From assembly GCA_018644935.1 (NCBI GenBank), contig JABGPL010000027.1, positions 1-45,763 of the forward strand: a stretch of DNA of 45,763 bases. The letters are read 5' to 3'. The position numbers and the translations under genes are program-made. Source of the stretch: Calditrichota bacterium (lineage in GTDB: Bacteria > Electryoneota > AABM5-125-24 > Hatepunaeales > Hatepunaeaceae). Under the pieces are notes generated by a model that was not told the origin of the DNA, searched no databases, and saw only the letters and a program-made list of their open reading frames with translations. Positions 34,404 to 42,454 of this stretch are shown in pieces; the stretch's first letter is position 1, and the number at the start of each line of letters is the position of its first letter.

Positions 34404-34600
34404 TTAAATATGTGAGGTTGTGAAATCTCGATTGTGAAGTCGAGTTACCCAAACGCGACTGCATTCGTTTTGTCTGGCAATATCAGCCATGCTTGCGAAA
34501 GTACCGTCAAATAAGCCTTCACGCCATTCATCTGCAGTTTCCTTCTACGCTTTCGGTTTCTGTTCAAGAGTAAAATCGTAGCGTTGATTTGGCAGCCATA
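34404..34600 (-). pseudogene. Possible site-specific recombinase fragment (C-terminal HTH)
   Basis: Read on the - strand, one frame gives EWREGLFDGTFASMADIA, then RQNECSRVWVTRL, ending at a TAA (34404-34406). A TAG interrupts the frame a few codons upstream (FTLEQKPKA, stop, KETADEW). The W-(R/K)-x-x-L-x-x-G-x-(F/Y)-x-S-(I/M)-x-(D/E)-(I/L)-A pattern plus a second helix resembles the helix-turn-helix near the end of serine recombinases and related IS-borne resolvases. The catalytic part is absent. It sits immediately beside the duplicated junction copy B. The assignment is by eye; another HTH family is possible. Confidence 0.4.
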
Positions 34601-34605
34601 ATGGA

Positions 34606-34705
34606 TGATCATGTACTGGTAGCCTAGTACCTGACGACTCATCCGGCAATAGAGGATGCTATCGGTAAGTATGGTTTAAACAGAATTCGATTGAACCGGA
34701 GGTAA
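34606..34705 (+). pseudogene. Broken 3' end of the GT-C glycosyltransferase
   Basis: The + strand reads DHVLVA, stop (TAG 34625-34627), YLTTHPAIEDAIGKYGLN, RIRLNRR and TAA. The intact gene ends DHVLVAWYLTNHPAIEEAIG, then KYGLNRIRLNRR. The Trp codon has become TAG. Nothing of the gene upstream of this segment is present. Confidence 0.85.
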
Positions 34706-34749
34706 TCGGGCTATTCAGTCAGCTGTATTCTGAGTTTCAGTCTCTTCTG
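34606..34749 (+). repeat. Duplicated convergent gene junction, copy B
   Basis: Counterpart of 31920-32063, gap-free over 144 nt. In this copy the DUF2953 gene is the intact partner and the glycosyltransferase end is the broken one. Copies A and B are in direct orientation, 2.5 kb apart. Confidence 0.85.
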
Positions 34750-35596
34750 AACTGTCGGTTGGTTTATTCTTTTTCTGTTTGTAAAAACTCCAACTTGTCC
34801 AGGCTAATCTGATCCATGGGAATTTATACACTTCTTTAGCAATTACAAACACCACTTGAACCGGAACTATTGAGAACGAACAAGAAAAGTCAGCCTCAAT
34901 CCGTTCCTCTTCAAAATCTGGGATCGTGACAAATTGAATACGATCATTATTCATTATTCTGACGGGTTGTAGTATCCCATAAATAATTCCAGTCGTTGCG
35001 GGATCTCCAGCACCAAACTCGAGATTCAACCTCAAATAGTCTGTCCTGATTTTCTTTATAAGGCCGACCGTTCCCGACACCAATCTTCTGATGATATCGA
35101 AGGCGAGTTTTCGCTCTGCCCAAAGTAATTTAAGCATATCTTTACCCTCACTAAAAGACTTCTTTTTTGTCGTTTCAGCTTTGATTTTCTTTCGAGATAT
35201 TGCTTTCTTCACCTTAGGTATTCGTTCGGGATGTTCGGTTTTAGTGGAATGAGTTTGGTAGACGGGCTTAATTCGCTCTGGTTCACCTTTTGGCTCTGGG
35301 GTTACGGTTTCCTTAAATTCTTCTTGTTTTATTGGTCTTTTCCGGGGGGCAGGTTTATTATTGAAGGAAACTTCAGATTTTGGAGATTTTTTGCGTTTTT
35401 TTAATGGAAGGTGGACAAAGAATATTCTGCCAGAAAACTTACTGCTTTTAAAGTCCATCTTTGCTGCAAACCAAACACAAACAAGCTCTAAGGCGGATTG
35501 TGATTTGCTGATCTCACCTTTCACATGGATTCGGAATAAAAGAAGACTGACCGTTAAGGCCAGTACTACAGATCCGGTTATATATAGAAATAGCAA
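34715..35596 (-). CDS. DUF2953-family membrane-anchored protein
   Basis: 293 residues from a TTG at 35594-35596; a stop lies in frame just upstream, so the start cannot be earlier, and no strong ribosome site is seen. There is one N-terminal membrane segment (LFLYITGSVVLALTVSLLLF). A basic, Pro/Lys-rich linker (about 65-145) leads to the conserved DUF2953 core: LRLNLEFGAGDPATTGIIYG, later VTIPDFEEERIEADFSC and SIVPVQVVFVIAKEVY. Known of the family: members in spore-formers are called YtfI-type; their function is not settled. The last nine codons lie in the duplicated junction segment. A 55-residue membrane peptide is encoded just upstream. Confidence 0.78.
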   Translation of the reverse strand: MLFLYITGSVVLALTVSLLLFRIHVKGEISKSQSALELVCVWFAAKMDFKSSKFSGRIFFVHLPLKKRKKSPKSEVSFNNKPAPRKRPIKQEEFKETVTPEPKGEPERIKPVYQTHSTKTEHPERIPKVKKAISRKKIKAETTKKKSFSEGKDMLKLLWAERKLAFDIIRRLVSGTVGLIKKIRTDYLRLNLEFGAGDPATTGIIYGILQPVRIMNNDRIQFVTIPDFEEERIEADFSCSFSIVPVQVVFVIAKEVYKFPWIRLAWTSWSFYKQKKNKPTDSSEETETQNTAD

Positions 35597-35623
35597 TGTT
35601 TTTTTTCAAGACAACAATTTGTC

Positions 35624-35791
35624 TTACTTTATCATCAGGATTCGAAGAATAACCGGCACCAGGAGCATTGCTACAGTTGCCTGCACGCCTCTGTCTTTCT
35701 CTTTGAACAAAACAGCAAACAGAGTCACTCCCATCAGCCCTGCAATACTCCAGTAAATCCAGAAAAGAACTGTATAAAAAATACTGGGCAT
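35624..35791 (-). CDS. Small two-helix membrane protein
   Basis: 55 residues beginning MPSIFYTVLFWIYWSIAGLM and ending LLVPVILRILMIK, with two hydrophobic segments joined by a charged loop (FKEKDRG). The ATG has a strong ribosome site (AGAGGAG, 7 nt upstream), better than the adjacent DUF2953 gene has. It ends 27 nt before the TTG start of that gene, so the two are likely translated from one message. No family recognised. A longer open frame that overlaps it in another frame has no such site and a cysteine/arginine-rich product unlike a real protein. Confidence 0.7.
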   Translation of the reverse strand: MPSIFYTVLFWIYWSIAGLMGVTLFAVLFKEKDRGVQATVAMLLVPVILRILMIK

Positions 35792-35837
35792 TAAACAACT
35801 CCTCTTCCTGAAGTAGGTGGATTTAAATTTCTTTTCA

Positions 35838-36983
35838 TCAATCTTCTACAAAGCAGGTTACACGGTTACGTCCTCCATCTTTGGACATATAAAGTGCTTT
35901 ATCTGCATTTGAAACCAGGTCCAACATTTCGCTGGCTTTAACCGTTCTGCCAAATACCCCCATACTCACGGTGACACGATGGGTTATGCCGGCACTTAGC
36001 ACCTCAGCGTCTTGAATGGCTTGCCTCAACTTGTCTGCAACTTCAAATGCCCTTTCCTGTATTGTATTCGGTAACAACAATACGAACTCTTCTCCACCAT
36101 ACCTTGCAATGAGGTCAGTTTTTCTAATATTGTTATCGAGCGTTTTAGCGATTTGCCTTAATACTTCATCTCCCGTTTGATGACCATAATCATCATTAAA
36201 CCGTTTAAAATGGTCTATATCTGCCATAATGCAGCTTAGGGGCTGTTTCAAACGTTCACTCAGATGGGCATATTCATCAAGTTTTTCGTCAAAACTCCGC
36301 CGATTTGATAAACCTGTCAAAGCATCGGTTGTCACAAGTTGCTGAAGTTGATGAAGACTCTTCTCGAGTTTATGGAATGCGGTTTCCCGCTCTTTTTTAG
36401 CCTCCATCTCGGCAGCTTTTCTAATTTCAAGATCTGACAGAACTCTTTCAAGTTCAGATGTTTTATCTTGAACTGCTTTTTGCAGCTTATCAATATCCAT
36501 CCGAGTTGTGGCTGATAAATTCCACTTTCGAGTTAGAGTGAGCAACATTTGAGGCAGCTCTATAGCATCAAATGGTATGCGCAAAAAAGCCAGATTATGA
36601 GACTCTCCAAGCTCGAAGAACATATCTTCCCATGTGTGATCTGCATAGGTAGAACAGACTACGATTTGTAATTGATCATCAACCTCAATAATTCTCTTGA
36701 TTGTCTTTTTACCACCCAATCCGGAGAATAATAAAACATTCACAAAACAGACCGTGTAAGGATTCCCGGTCTTGACTGCAGCCTCAATCTTTTTAAGAGC
36801 AATTTCCCAATCGAGAGCTGTGTCAAGATCATACCTGGGTAAATTCACATTATCGGCCGATGATTTATCCGCAGATCTCGAAATTTTGCTGTCTCCCGAC
36901 AGAAATTTACGAAAATCGTCACGGATTGACTTATCGTCATCGACAAAAATGATTTTCGGGTTCTTGTTAAATTTTGTATTCAT
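35838..36983 (-). CDS. Pseudo-receiver / coiled-coil / GGDEF diguanylate cyclase
   Basis: 381 residues. The N-terminal domain (about 8-165) follows the receiver fold of a known response-regulator subgroup (IIFVDDDKSIRDDFRKFL; QIVVCSTYADHTWEDMFFEL), but the phosphoacceptor position is Asn82 (CFVNVLLFSGLGG where relatives have FVDVRMPPGWDG) and the conserved Lys-Pro has become Ile-Pro (FLRIPFDAIEL). So it probably cannot be phosphorylated in the usual way. About 180-220 is a coiled coil. The GGDEF domain has an intact ARYGGEEFVLLLP active site and an RKTD inhibitory site five residues before it, so c-di-GMP synthesis with product inhibition is expected. Cytoplasmic. Upstream of the small membrane gene on the same strand (46 nt). 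Confidence 0.88.
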   Translation of the reverse strand: MNTKFNKNPKIIFVDDDKSIRDDFRKFLSGDSKISRSADKSSADNVNLPRYDLDTALDWEIALKKIEAAVKTGNPYTVCFVNVLLFSGLGGKKTIKRIIEVDDQLQIVVCSTYADHTWEDMFFELGESHNLAFLRIPFDAIELPQMLLTLTRKWNLSATTRMDIDKLQKAVQDKTSELERVLSDLEIRKAAEMEAKKERETAFHKLEKSLHQLQQLVTTDALTGLSNRRSFDEKLDEYAHLSERLKQPLSCIMADIDHFKRFNDDYGHQTGDEVLRQIAKTLDNNIRKTDLIARYGGEEFVLLLPNTIQERAFEVADKLRQAIQDAEVLSAGITHRVTVSMGVFGRTVKASEMLDLVSNADKALYMSKDGGRNRVTCFVED

Positions 36984-37158
36984 GGGGTCTCGTTACCAAA
37001 ATGATCACGAAAATTATTACCTGGTCAAGTCTAAGGTTTTTGTTTTAGTTCGTAAAAAACCAACGAAGAACAATCGCAATGTCCAGCTGTCCTCATTCCA
37101 CGTTGTTTTAAACTGCTGATCACAATCTGGCTGTTAGCCTTCCGTTAACCAAGAGATT

Positions 37159-38694
37159 CTAATTTATTTGTAGAACTTTCTGAACTATCACAACATCTCC
37201 CGCTTCCATCCTCACAAAATGAAGGCCGGATATTTTTGAATCCGGCTCCCATATCACATCATGATCTCCGGCAGCTCTTCGTTCATTAACCAACACATCA
37301 ATCAGGCTTCCAGAAGTATCATATATTTTTATTGTGACATTACCGCTATACGGTAAACGATAGCTGATCCGGGTGGAAGAATTAAACGGGTTCGGAACCG
37401 GCACATTCAATGCAAATCCATGGGGAAAATCAGCATCCCCATCTGAAACGGATGAATTCGGAATTACGAATTCATCGTATAACACCGATATCAATTCCCG
37501 GTTTTTATCTGCACTGAAATCCCAAAACACAACTCCACCCAGATGTTGCATTTTTATAAATTGAGCTTTTTCAGACAATGACCGACCGTTATCATAAGAA
37601 ATCGTCACATGCGAAATCGGGTTGTATAGCCAGGGAACTTTTGCATCTTCGTGCCAATAAGAGGTATAACCTCGTCTATCTATATATGAAAATGTTAAAT
37701 CCCAGTATTCATAAATGCCTTCTTGCCATGTGCCTTCCTCAGACGGTCCATCATATGGAACAAACATTCCAAATTCTGATTCCTCAACATTTCCATAACC
37801 TCTCCCATAAAATGCAAATCCTACATTCAGTCTATCTGGTGGAACACCCTGGTCAAGATAATAAAATATTGCGGATTGCATATTAAAAGACGAGTGGTAT
37901 GGCTCATCGAGAGGATCATCTTCAGCTCTGTACAACGGTGAGTTAAAATTTGTAACGTTATCAGCTACTCCACCCCAGGGTCCATGGAAATCATAAGTCA
38001 TGACATTTATCCAATCAAGATAACGCATTAAATGACTTACTTCAATATTCTCCGCGTAAAGAACGTTTCCTGAAGCGGAGATAGAAAGATGGTAATCCCG
38101 CCCAGTGCGCAGACTCAGCATATCTAATTGAAGCCTCAGAGCTGAAGCCAGAAGAGTTAGGTTCTCACCATCTTCCTCTCGCTGCTGATTATCCTCATGA
38201 CCACCTTCAACTGGATATTCCCAATCAATATCTATCCCATCGAAATCATATTTTTCTACAAATTCCGAACAGGAAACAGAAAAAACACGTCTTGACTCCG
38301 GGGTTAAAGCCACATCTGAAAAATAGATTGAATGAATGTCACCACCAATCACAATTATAGTTTTTAAATGAGGACGTTCAGCTTTTAATATTTGTAATTG
38401 GTGGAAACAACCCCTTAAACTGTCTCTGTTCCAACTATCTCCCTCGTAAAACCTGTCAATGTCAGCATATTCATCACCCAGAGCTATTTCTCCATCCTCA
38501 ATCTTGGCAAAAGCATAATATATGTGCGTAACGCTATCTACTGGGATATTCTGGACATGAAAATTTCTATCACCTGTTGACCAGGATGTGTAAAATCCGA
38601 TTATCCTGCGGTCAAAATTTTGTGCGTGAATAGGTTGTAAGATTGCTGATGTCGCAGTCAGTAAAAATAACATTGTGACAATTTTGTAACGCAA
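37159..38694 (-). CDS. T9SS-exported GH18 chitinase-like glycosidase
   Basis: 511 residues from a TTG at 38692-38694, supported by GAGG 7 nt upstream; an ATG seven codons later lacks a site. A signal peptide (IVTMLFLLTATSAILQPIHA) is followed by a full glycoside hydrolase 18 barrel (about 28-410): VTHIYYAFAKI, TIIVIGGD for the SxGG strand, and the catalytic DGIDIDWEYP with Glu159. The substrate strand is WINVMTYDFHGPWGG. The last 85 residues are a T9SS tail (VPVPNPFNSSTRISYRLPYS, IYDTSGSLIDVLVNERRAA, GLHFVRMEAGDVVIVQKVLQ). Expected to hydrolyse chitin or another GlcNAc-containing polymer at the cell surface. It follows clpX by 90 nt but is probably independent of it. Confidence 0.9.
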   Translation of the reverse strand: MRYKIVTMLFLLTATSAILQPIHAQNFDRRIIGFYTSWSTGDRNFHVQNIPVDSVTHIYYAFAKIEDGEIALGDEYADIDRFYEGDSWNRDSLRGCFHQLQILKAERPHLKTIIVIGGDIHSIYFSDVALTPESRRVFSVSCSEFVEKYDFDGIDIDWEYPVEGGHEDNQQREEDGENLTLLASALRLQLDMLSLRTGRDYHLSISASGNVLYAENIEVSHLMRYLDWINVMTYDFHGPWGGVADNVTNFNSPLYRAEDDPLDEPYHSSFNMQSAIFYYLDQGVPPDRLNVGFAFYGRGYGNVEESEFGMFVPYDGPSEEGTWQEGIYEYWDLTFSYIDRRGYTSYWHEDAKVPWLYNPISHVTISYDNGRSLSEKAQFIKMQHLGGVVFWDFSADKNRELISVLYDEFVIPNSSVSDGDADFPHGFALNVPVPNPFNSSTRISYRLPYSGNVTIKIYDTSGSLIDVLVNERRAAGDHDVIWEPDSKISGLHFVRMEAGDVVIVQKVLQIN

Positions 38695-38784
38695 TCTCTA
38701 TCCTCTGATTTCACACATCTGAAATTTCCACATCAGATTCTCTACTGATAAAAGGCTACGAGAAGTTGATGAAGAACCAACTTA

Positions 38785-40059
38785 TCATGCAGACTTACGT
38801 TTGGGCTTGTGCTTAATAAAAGTTGGTTTTTCCTTATTCAGCACGACATTTTCGTTAATAACGACCTTTTTTACATCCTTAAGCTCCGGCAGGTCGAACA
38901 TGATATCATTCATGACGGTTTCTATGACATTGCGCAACGCTCTGGCTCCGGTGTCAAGTTCAATTGCCTTATCCACAATTGCGGATAAAGCCCCCTTCTT
39001 CAAGCTAAGCTCAACACCCTCAAGCTCTATCAATTTGCCATACTGCTTAACTAACGCATTACGCGGCTCTGTCAGAATTGACATCAGTGCTTCGCGACTC
39101 AGCCGATCAAGCGGCGTAATAACTGGCAGCCTGCCAATAAGTTCCGGTATCAAACCAAATTTTCGCAGATCGTCCGGTTCCACTTTCTTTAGAATTTCAT
39201 GATATCCCATTTTCTGCTTACTGCGAACCGGCGCACCAAAACCCATTCCTGCTTTTCCAAGCCTGTTCTGAGTTATAGCATCTATACCGTCAAACGCGCC
39301 TCCACAAATGAAGAGGATGTTCTTGGTGTTTATCTTTACCAACTTCTGTTCCGGATGCTTACGTCCTCCCTCGGGAGGTATATTTGCTTCAGCACCTTCG
39401 AGGATTTTCAGTAATGCCTGCTGAACCCCTTCTCCAGAAACATCACGGGTTATTGATGTAGAGCTGTCCTTACGTGCAACCTTGTCTATTTCATCAATGT
39501 AGACAATCCCTATCTCAGCCTGGGAAACATCACCGTTGGCAGAGTGAAATAATCGCACCAGCACATTTTCTACATCTTCACCAACATAACCCGCTTCCGT
39601 CAGAGTAGTTGCATCAGCAATAGCAAATGGCACCTTCAAGTATCTGGCAAGTGTTTGCGCCAGAAGTGTTTTTCCTGTTCCGGTTGGACCTATCATAAGG
39701 ATGTTCGATTTCTCAATCTCAACATCATCCCCCAGAACCTTGGAAGTTACCCTTTTGTAATGGTTGTAAACGGCAACAGCGATTCTCTTTTTCGCCTCAT
39801 CCTGCCCGATAACATAGGCAGACAGTTCATCAAAAATCTCATGAGGTGTTGGTATGTTGTCTTTTAGTGTAGTCCGATTTTGAGCCATAGCTAATTTAAC
39901 AACATGCGAAGCATTCTCCACGCAGATGTCACAAATGGCTGACTCAGGTCCTTTTACCAATACTCTTGTAAGATCGATTTGCCTTCGGCAAAAAGAGCAC
40001 TCTTTTGGTTGGTCCTTATCTATTCGTCCAGTCTCAGAGCTACCGTTCTCGTCAATCAC
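38785..40059 (-). CDS. clpX: ATP-dependent Clp protease ATPase subunit ClpX
   Basis: 424 residues from a GTG at 40057-40059, which has AAGGA at the right distance (6 nt); the ATG two codons upstream overlaps that site. The zinc-binding domain is CSFC...CDIC near residues 21-46. The AAA+ core has GPTGTGKT (about 124-131), the pore loop GYVGEDV and Walker B IVYIDEID. The ClpP-docking loop reads MGFGA, where most relatives have IGFGA. It unfolds tagged substrates and feeds them to ClpP, encoded 92 nt upstream on the same strand. The order tig-clpP-clpX is the classical one. Confidence 0.97.
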   Translation of the reverse strand: MIDENGSSETGRIDKDQPKECSFCRRQIDLTRVLVKGPESAICDICVENASHVVKLAMAQNRTTLKDNIPTPHEIFDELSAYVIGQDEAKKRIAVAVYNHYKRVTSKVLGDDVEIEKSNILMIGPTGTGKTLLAQTLARYLKVPFAIADATTLTEAGYVGEDVENVLVRLFHSANGDVSQAEIGIVYIDEIDKVARKDSSTSITRDVSGEGVQQALLKILEGAEANIPPEGGRKHPEQKLVKINTKNILFICGGAFDGIDAITQNRLGKAGMGFGAPVRSKQKMGYHEILKKVEPDDLRKFGLIPELIGRLPVITPLDRLSREALMSILTEPRNALVKQYGKLIELEGVELSLKKGALSAIVDKAIELDTGARALRNVIETVMNDIMFDLPELKDVKKVVINENVVLNKEKPTFIKHKPKRKSA

Positions 40060-40151
40060 TCGCATTCCTTAATGTACATGTTAAAACTTACCATGAGTTA
40101 AACATTTAAAACTCAGGATTTTTTGAACCGATTTTGGCTTAATTAGAAAAT

Positions 40152-40769
40152 CTATTTATCCTTCTTCGGTTCCTTTTCAGCAATCTCCGCACGATGATGA
40201 ATCACTTTGTCGATCAATCCGTACTCCATTGCTTCATCTGCTGTCATGAAATAATCGCGCTCAGTGTCCGTAGCGATTTTCTCAACATCCTGACCTGTCC
40301 TTTCAGCGAGGATTTGGTTCAATTTCTCACGTGTTTTCAAAATCTCACGAGCATGAATATCAATATCCGTTGCCTGTCCCGATACACCACCCATCGGCTG
40401 GTGTATAATTATTTTTGAATTGGGCAGAGCAGAACGTTTTCCCTTTGTCCCCGCTGTCAAAAGCAAAGCTGCCATTGATGCCGCCACTCCAATCGCAATT
40501 GTAGCCACATCTGGCTTTATGTATTGCATGGTATCAAAAATTGCCATTCCTGAAGACACCATACCCCCGGGGGAATTGATGTATATACTGATGTCCTTTC
40601 CGGGATCATCCGCTTCGAGGAATATTAATTGGGCAATTACTAAACTTGCGACGTTGTCCTCAATTGGACCGGATATAAAAATGATACGCTCTTTTAATAG
40701 TCGGGAATATATATCAAATGCCCGTTCTCCGCGTCCGGTCTGCTCAACTACCATTGGTATTAGGTTCAT
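40152..40769 (-). CDS. clpP: ATP-dependent Clp protease proteolytic subunit ClpP
   Basis: 205 residues, of normal length. The start is supported by GAGG 5 nt or so upstream. The catalytic triad is Ser98 ([10 protein letters not shown]), His123 (IIIHQPMGG) and Asp172 ([11 protein letters not shown]). [16 protein letters not shown] forms the substrate-binding strand. It assembles as a tetradecamer that is gated by ClpX. It lies between tig (60 nt upstream) and clpX. Confidence 0.97.
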   Translation of the reverse strand: MNLIPMVVEQTGRGERAFDIYSRLLKERIIFISGPIEDNVASLVIAQLIFLEADDPGKDISIYINSPGGMVSSGMAIFDTMQYIKPDVATIAIGVAASMAALLLTAGTKGKRSALPNSKIIIHQPMGGVSGQATDIDIHAREILKTREKLNQILAERTGQDVEKIATDTERDYFMTADEAMEYGLIDKVIHHRAEIAEKEPKKDK

Positions 40770-40829
40770 TGTCCCTCAATCGTTTTCACTACTTGGTGTT
40801 TACTGTGCTAATTTTTTCGGCTATAAATC

Positions 40830-42173
40830 TTAATAAGGAGCATCAAATTCTGATGCAAATTCATTAAGACTCATATTCTTTTTTTCAATTTCGGCGTTTT
40901 CTGAGAGGAACTCAAGTATTTTTCGGTCATACATCCTGCTCTTCAGCCGGTTCAGATCTTCTTTGTTCTTGTAAAACTTTTTTACTTCTTTCATCGGTTT
41001 ACCGGTCTGTTGCACAATCATGAGGAGTTCTTTTTCAATATCCTCTTCCTCAACAGTCATGTTTTCAAGCTTACCGATTTCTTTACTAACCAACATCCAT
41101 CTGAACTCACTATCAATACGTTTTATGTTCTCTGCGACATATTTCTTGCGCTCTTCTTCGGACATCTGTTCAGATTCTATGGTGTTGTCAATAATTGAAT
41201 CGATAATCGAAGAGTGAATTGGGAATGGGTTTTCTTCAAACAACTTACTGATCAACCTGGTCTCAAGTTGTCGTTTAGAGTTATAGGTCACCAGACTCAA
41301 AAGTTGGATTTCCATCCATTTCCTGAGTTCTTCAACACTGTTCAGTTGAGGATCAATTGATTTAGCAAAATCCTCGTTTACTTCAGGCAGTTCAGGTACT
41401 TCAACCTGTTCTGCTTCAACCGAATAATGAATGCTTCCAGTCGTGCTCTTGGACTCTTCGCCAGGTTTAATTATCACAGACTCCGGTTCAGCCGGGGAGA
41501 CGATATCATTATTCTTAACTATTATCGTTCTCTTCTCTCCAGCTTTAATTCCCATCAACTGTTCATCACTGCCAATGCCCAATTGATCCATCCCAAACTC
41601 AAAATCGACTTCTTTAACTTCACGACCAATTAACGGTAATCCGGAAGGATCAATCTCCTGCATTTTCAGTTTTATATGGGCGTCCGCTGTCGCTTCGGTA
41701 TCAATAGAACGCAGCATTGCGCTTCTTTTGCGTTGGGCTTCAATTTCTCGATCTATATCCGATTCTGAAATCTCAGCATAATCGACCGAGATTGACAAAC
41801 CTTTATAATTGGTCAACTTTACTTCAGGATAGAGCGCAAACTTCACTTCAAAGCGTGGCAGCTGATCTTCTTTGCTTTCCAGCAAATTCAAATCAATGCC
41901 GCCACCGGGTTGCAGTTCTTGTTCACTAATCGCCTTAATCGCGTTATCTCTGATGATGTCTTCGGTTTTATCGGTAAAAAAGCTCTGAAACTCCGATCCG
42001 TGGCGTTGCATAACCATATTCATCGGGGCTTTTCCTCGCCGAAATCCGGGAATATTTACCTTTGAGCGAAATTCGGTCTGAGCTTTGATTAGTTCTTTTT
42101 CCATGTCCTCAGAAGTTAACTCAACTGTAAGAGTTACGAACTGGTCTTCGGAAATATCACATTTTATGTTCAA
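40830..42173 (-). CDS. tig: Trigger factor (ribosome-associated chaperone and prolyl isomerase)
   Basis: 447 residues from a TTG, with GGAG some 9 nt upstream. The ribosome-binding domain carries the signature SKVNIPGFRRGKAPMNMVMQ (E. coli GFRxGKxP) near residues 35-55. The central domain (about 150-250) is a PPIase-like stretch (DAHIKLKMQEIDPSGLPLIG, MGIKAGEKRTI). The helical arms (about 260-430) include PEVNEDFAKSIDPQ, the usual entry to the C-terminal domain. It receives nascent chains at the ribosome exit. First gene of the tig-clpP-clpX group. Confidence 0.95.
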   Translation of the reverse strand: MNIKCDISEDQFVTLTVELTSEDMEKELIKAQTEFRSKVNIPGFRRGKAPMNMVMQRHGSEFQSFFTDKTEDIIRDNAIKAISEQELQPGGGIDLNLLESKEDQLPRFEVKFALYPEVKLTNYKGLSISVDYAEISESDIDREIEAQRKRSAMLRSIDTEATADAHIKLKMQEIDPSGLPLIGREVKEVDFEFGMDQLGIGSDEQLMGIKAGEKRTIIVKNNDIVSPAEPESVIIKPGEESKSTTGSIHYSVEAEQVEVPELPEVNEDFAKSIDPQLNSVEELRKWMEIQLLSLVTYNSKRQLETRLISKLFEENPFPIHSSIIDSIIDNTIESEQMSEEERKKYVAENIKRIDSEFRWMLVSKEIGKLENMTVEEEDIEKELLMIVQQTGKPMKEVKKFYKNKEDLNRLKSRMYDRKILEFLSENAEIEKKNMSLNEFASEFDAPY

Positions 42174-42293
42174 AAGAGGGTTCTCCTTTTATCTTTCAGT
42201 AGAAAAGTGTCAAACATATTAATATAATATCGGTTCTTGATAATTCTCAGTGTAAAGCTGCAAAGAAATGATTGCTATTTAAAATTAAACAAG

Positions 42294-42313
42294 TGTGATG
42301 TTATAATATCACA
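42294..42313. promoter_or_regulatory. Near-perfect 20-nt palindrome upstream of tig
   Basis: TGTGATGTTATAATATCACA pairs in nine of ten positions. It lies in the 281-nt gap between ispH and tig, about 120 nt before the tig start. The half-site resembles TGTGA of CRP/FNR sites, but the spacing is 10 and not 6, so that match is not claimed. A repressor operator is possible. Confidence 0.35.
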
Positions 42314-42454
42314 GTTCTTTTGTTTCTTAATTGTTTCTAAAGAAAAAACTTGGGATTTGATTGGTTGGAAATTATTTACGGAAGAGAATACGGGCAGTAC
42401 TCAGATTAAATTCTCGATAAATGCCTACCTAATGCAAGGAATTGAAACGTATTC

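Noticed and set aside
31920-34749. Ordinary insertion sequence with target-site duplication
   Set aside because: The flanking repeats are 144 nt and about 87% identical, no transposase is present, and no terminal inverted repeats were found.
35514-35798. 94-codon - strand frame
   Set aside because: It overlaps the better supported 55-residue membrane gene and the start of the DUF2953 gene in a different frame, and its composition is unlike a protein.
42294-42313. CRP/FNR site
   Set aside because: The TGTGA half-sites are present, but 10 nt apart instead of 6.
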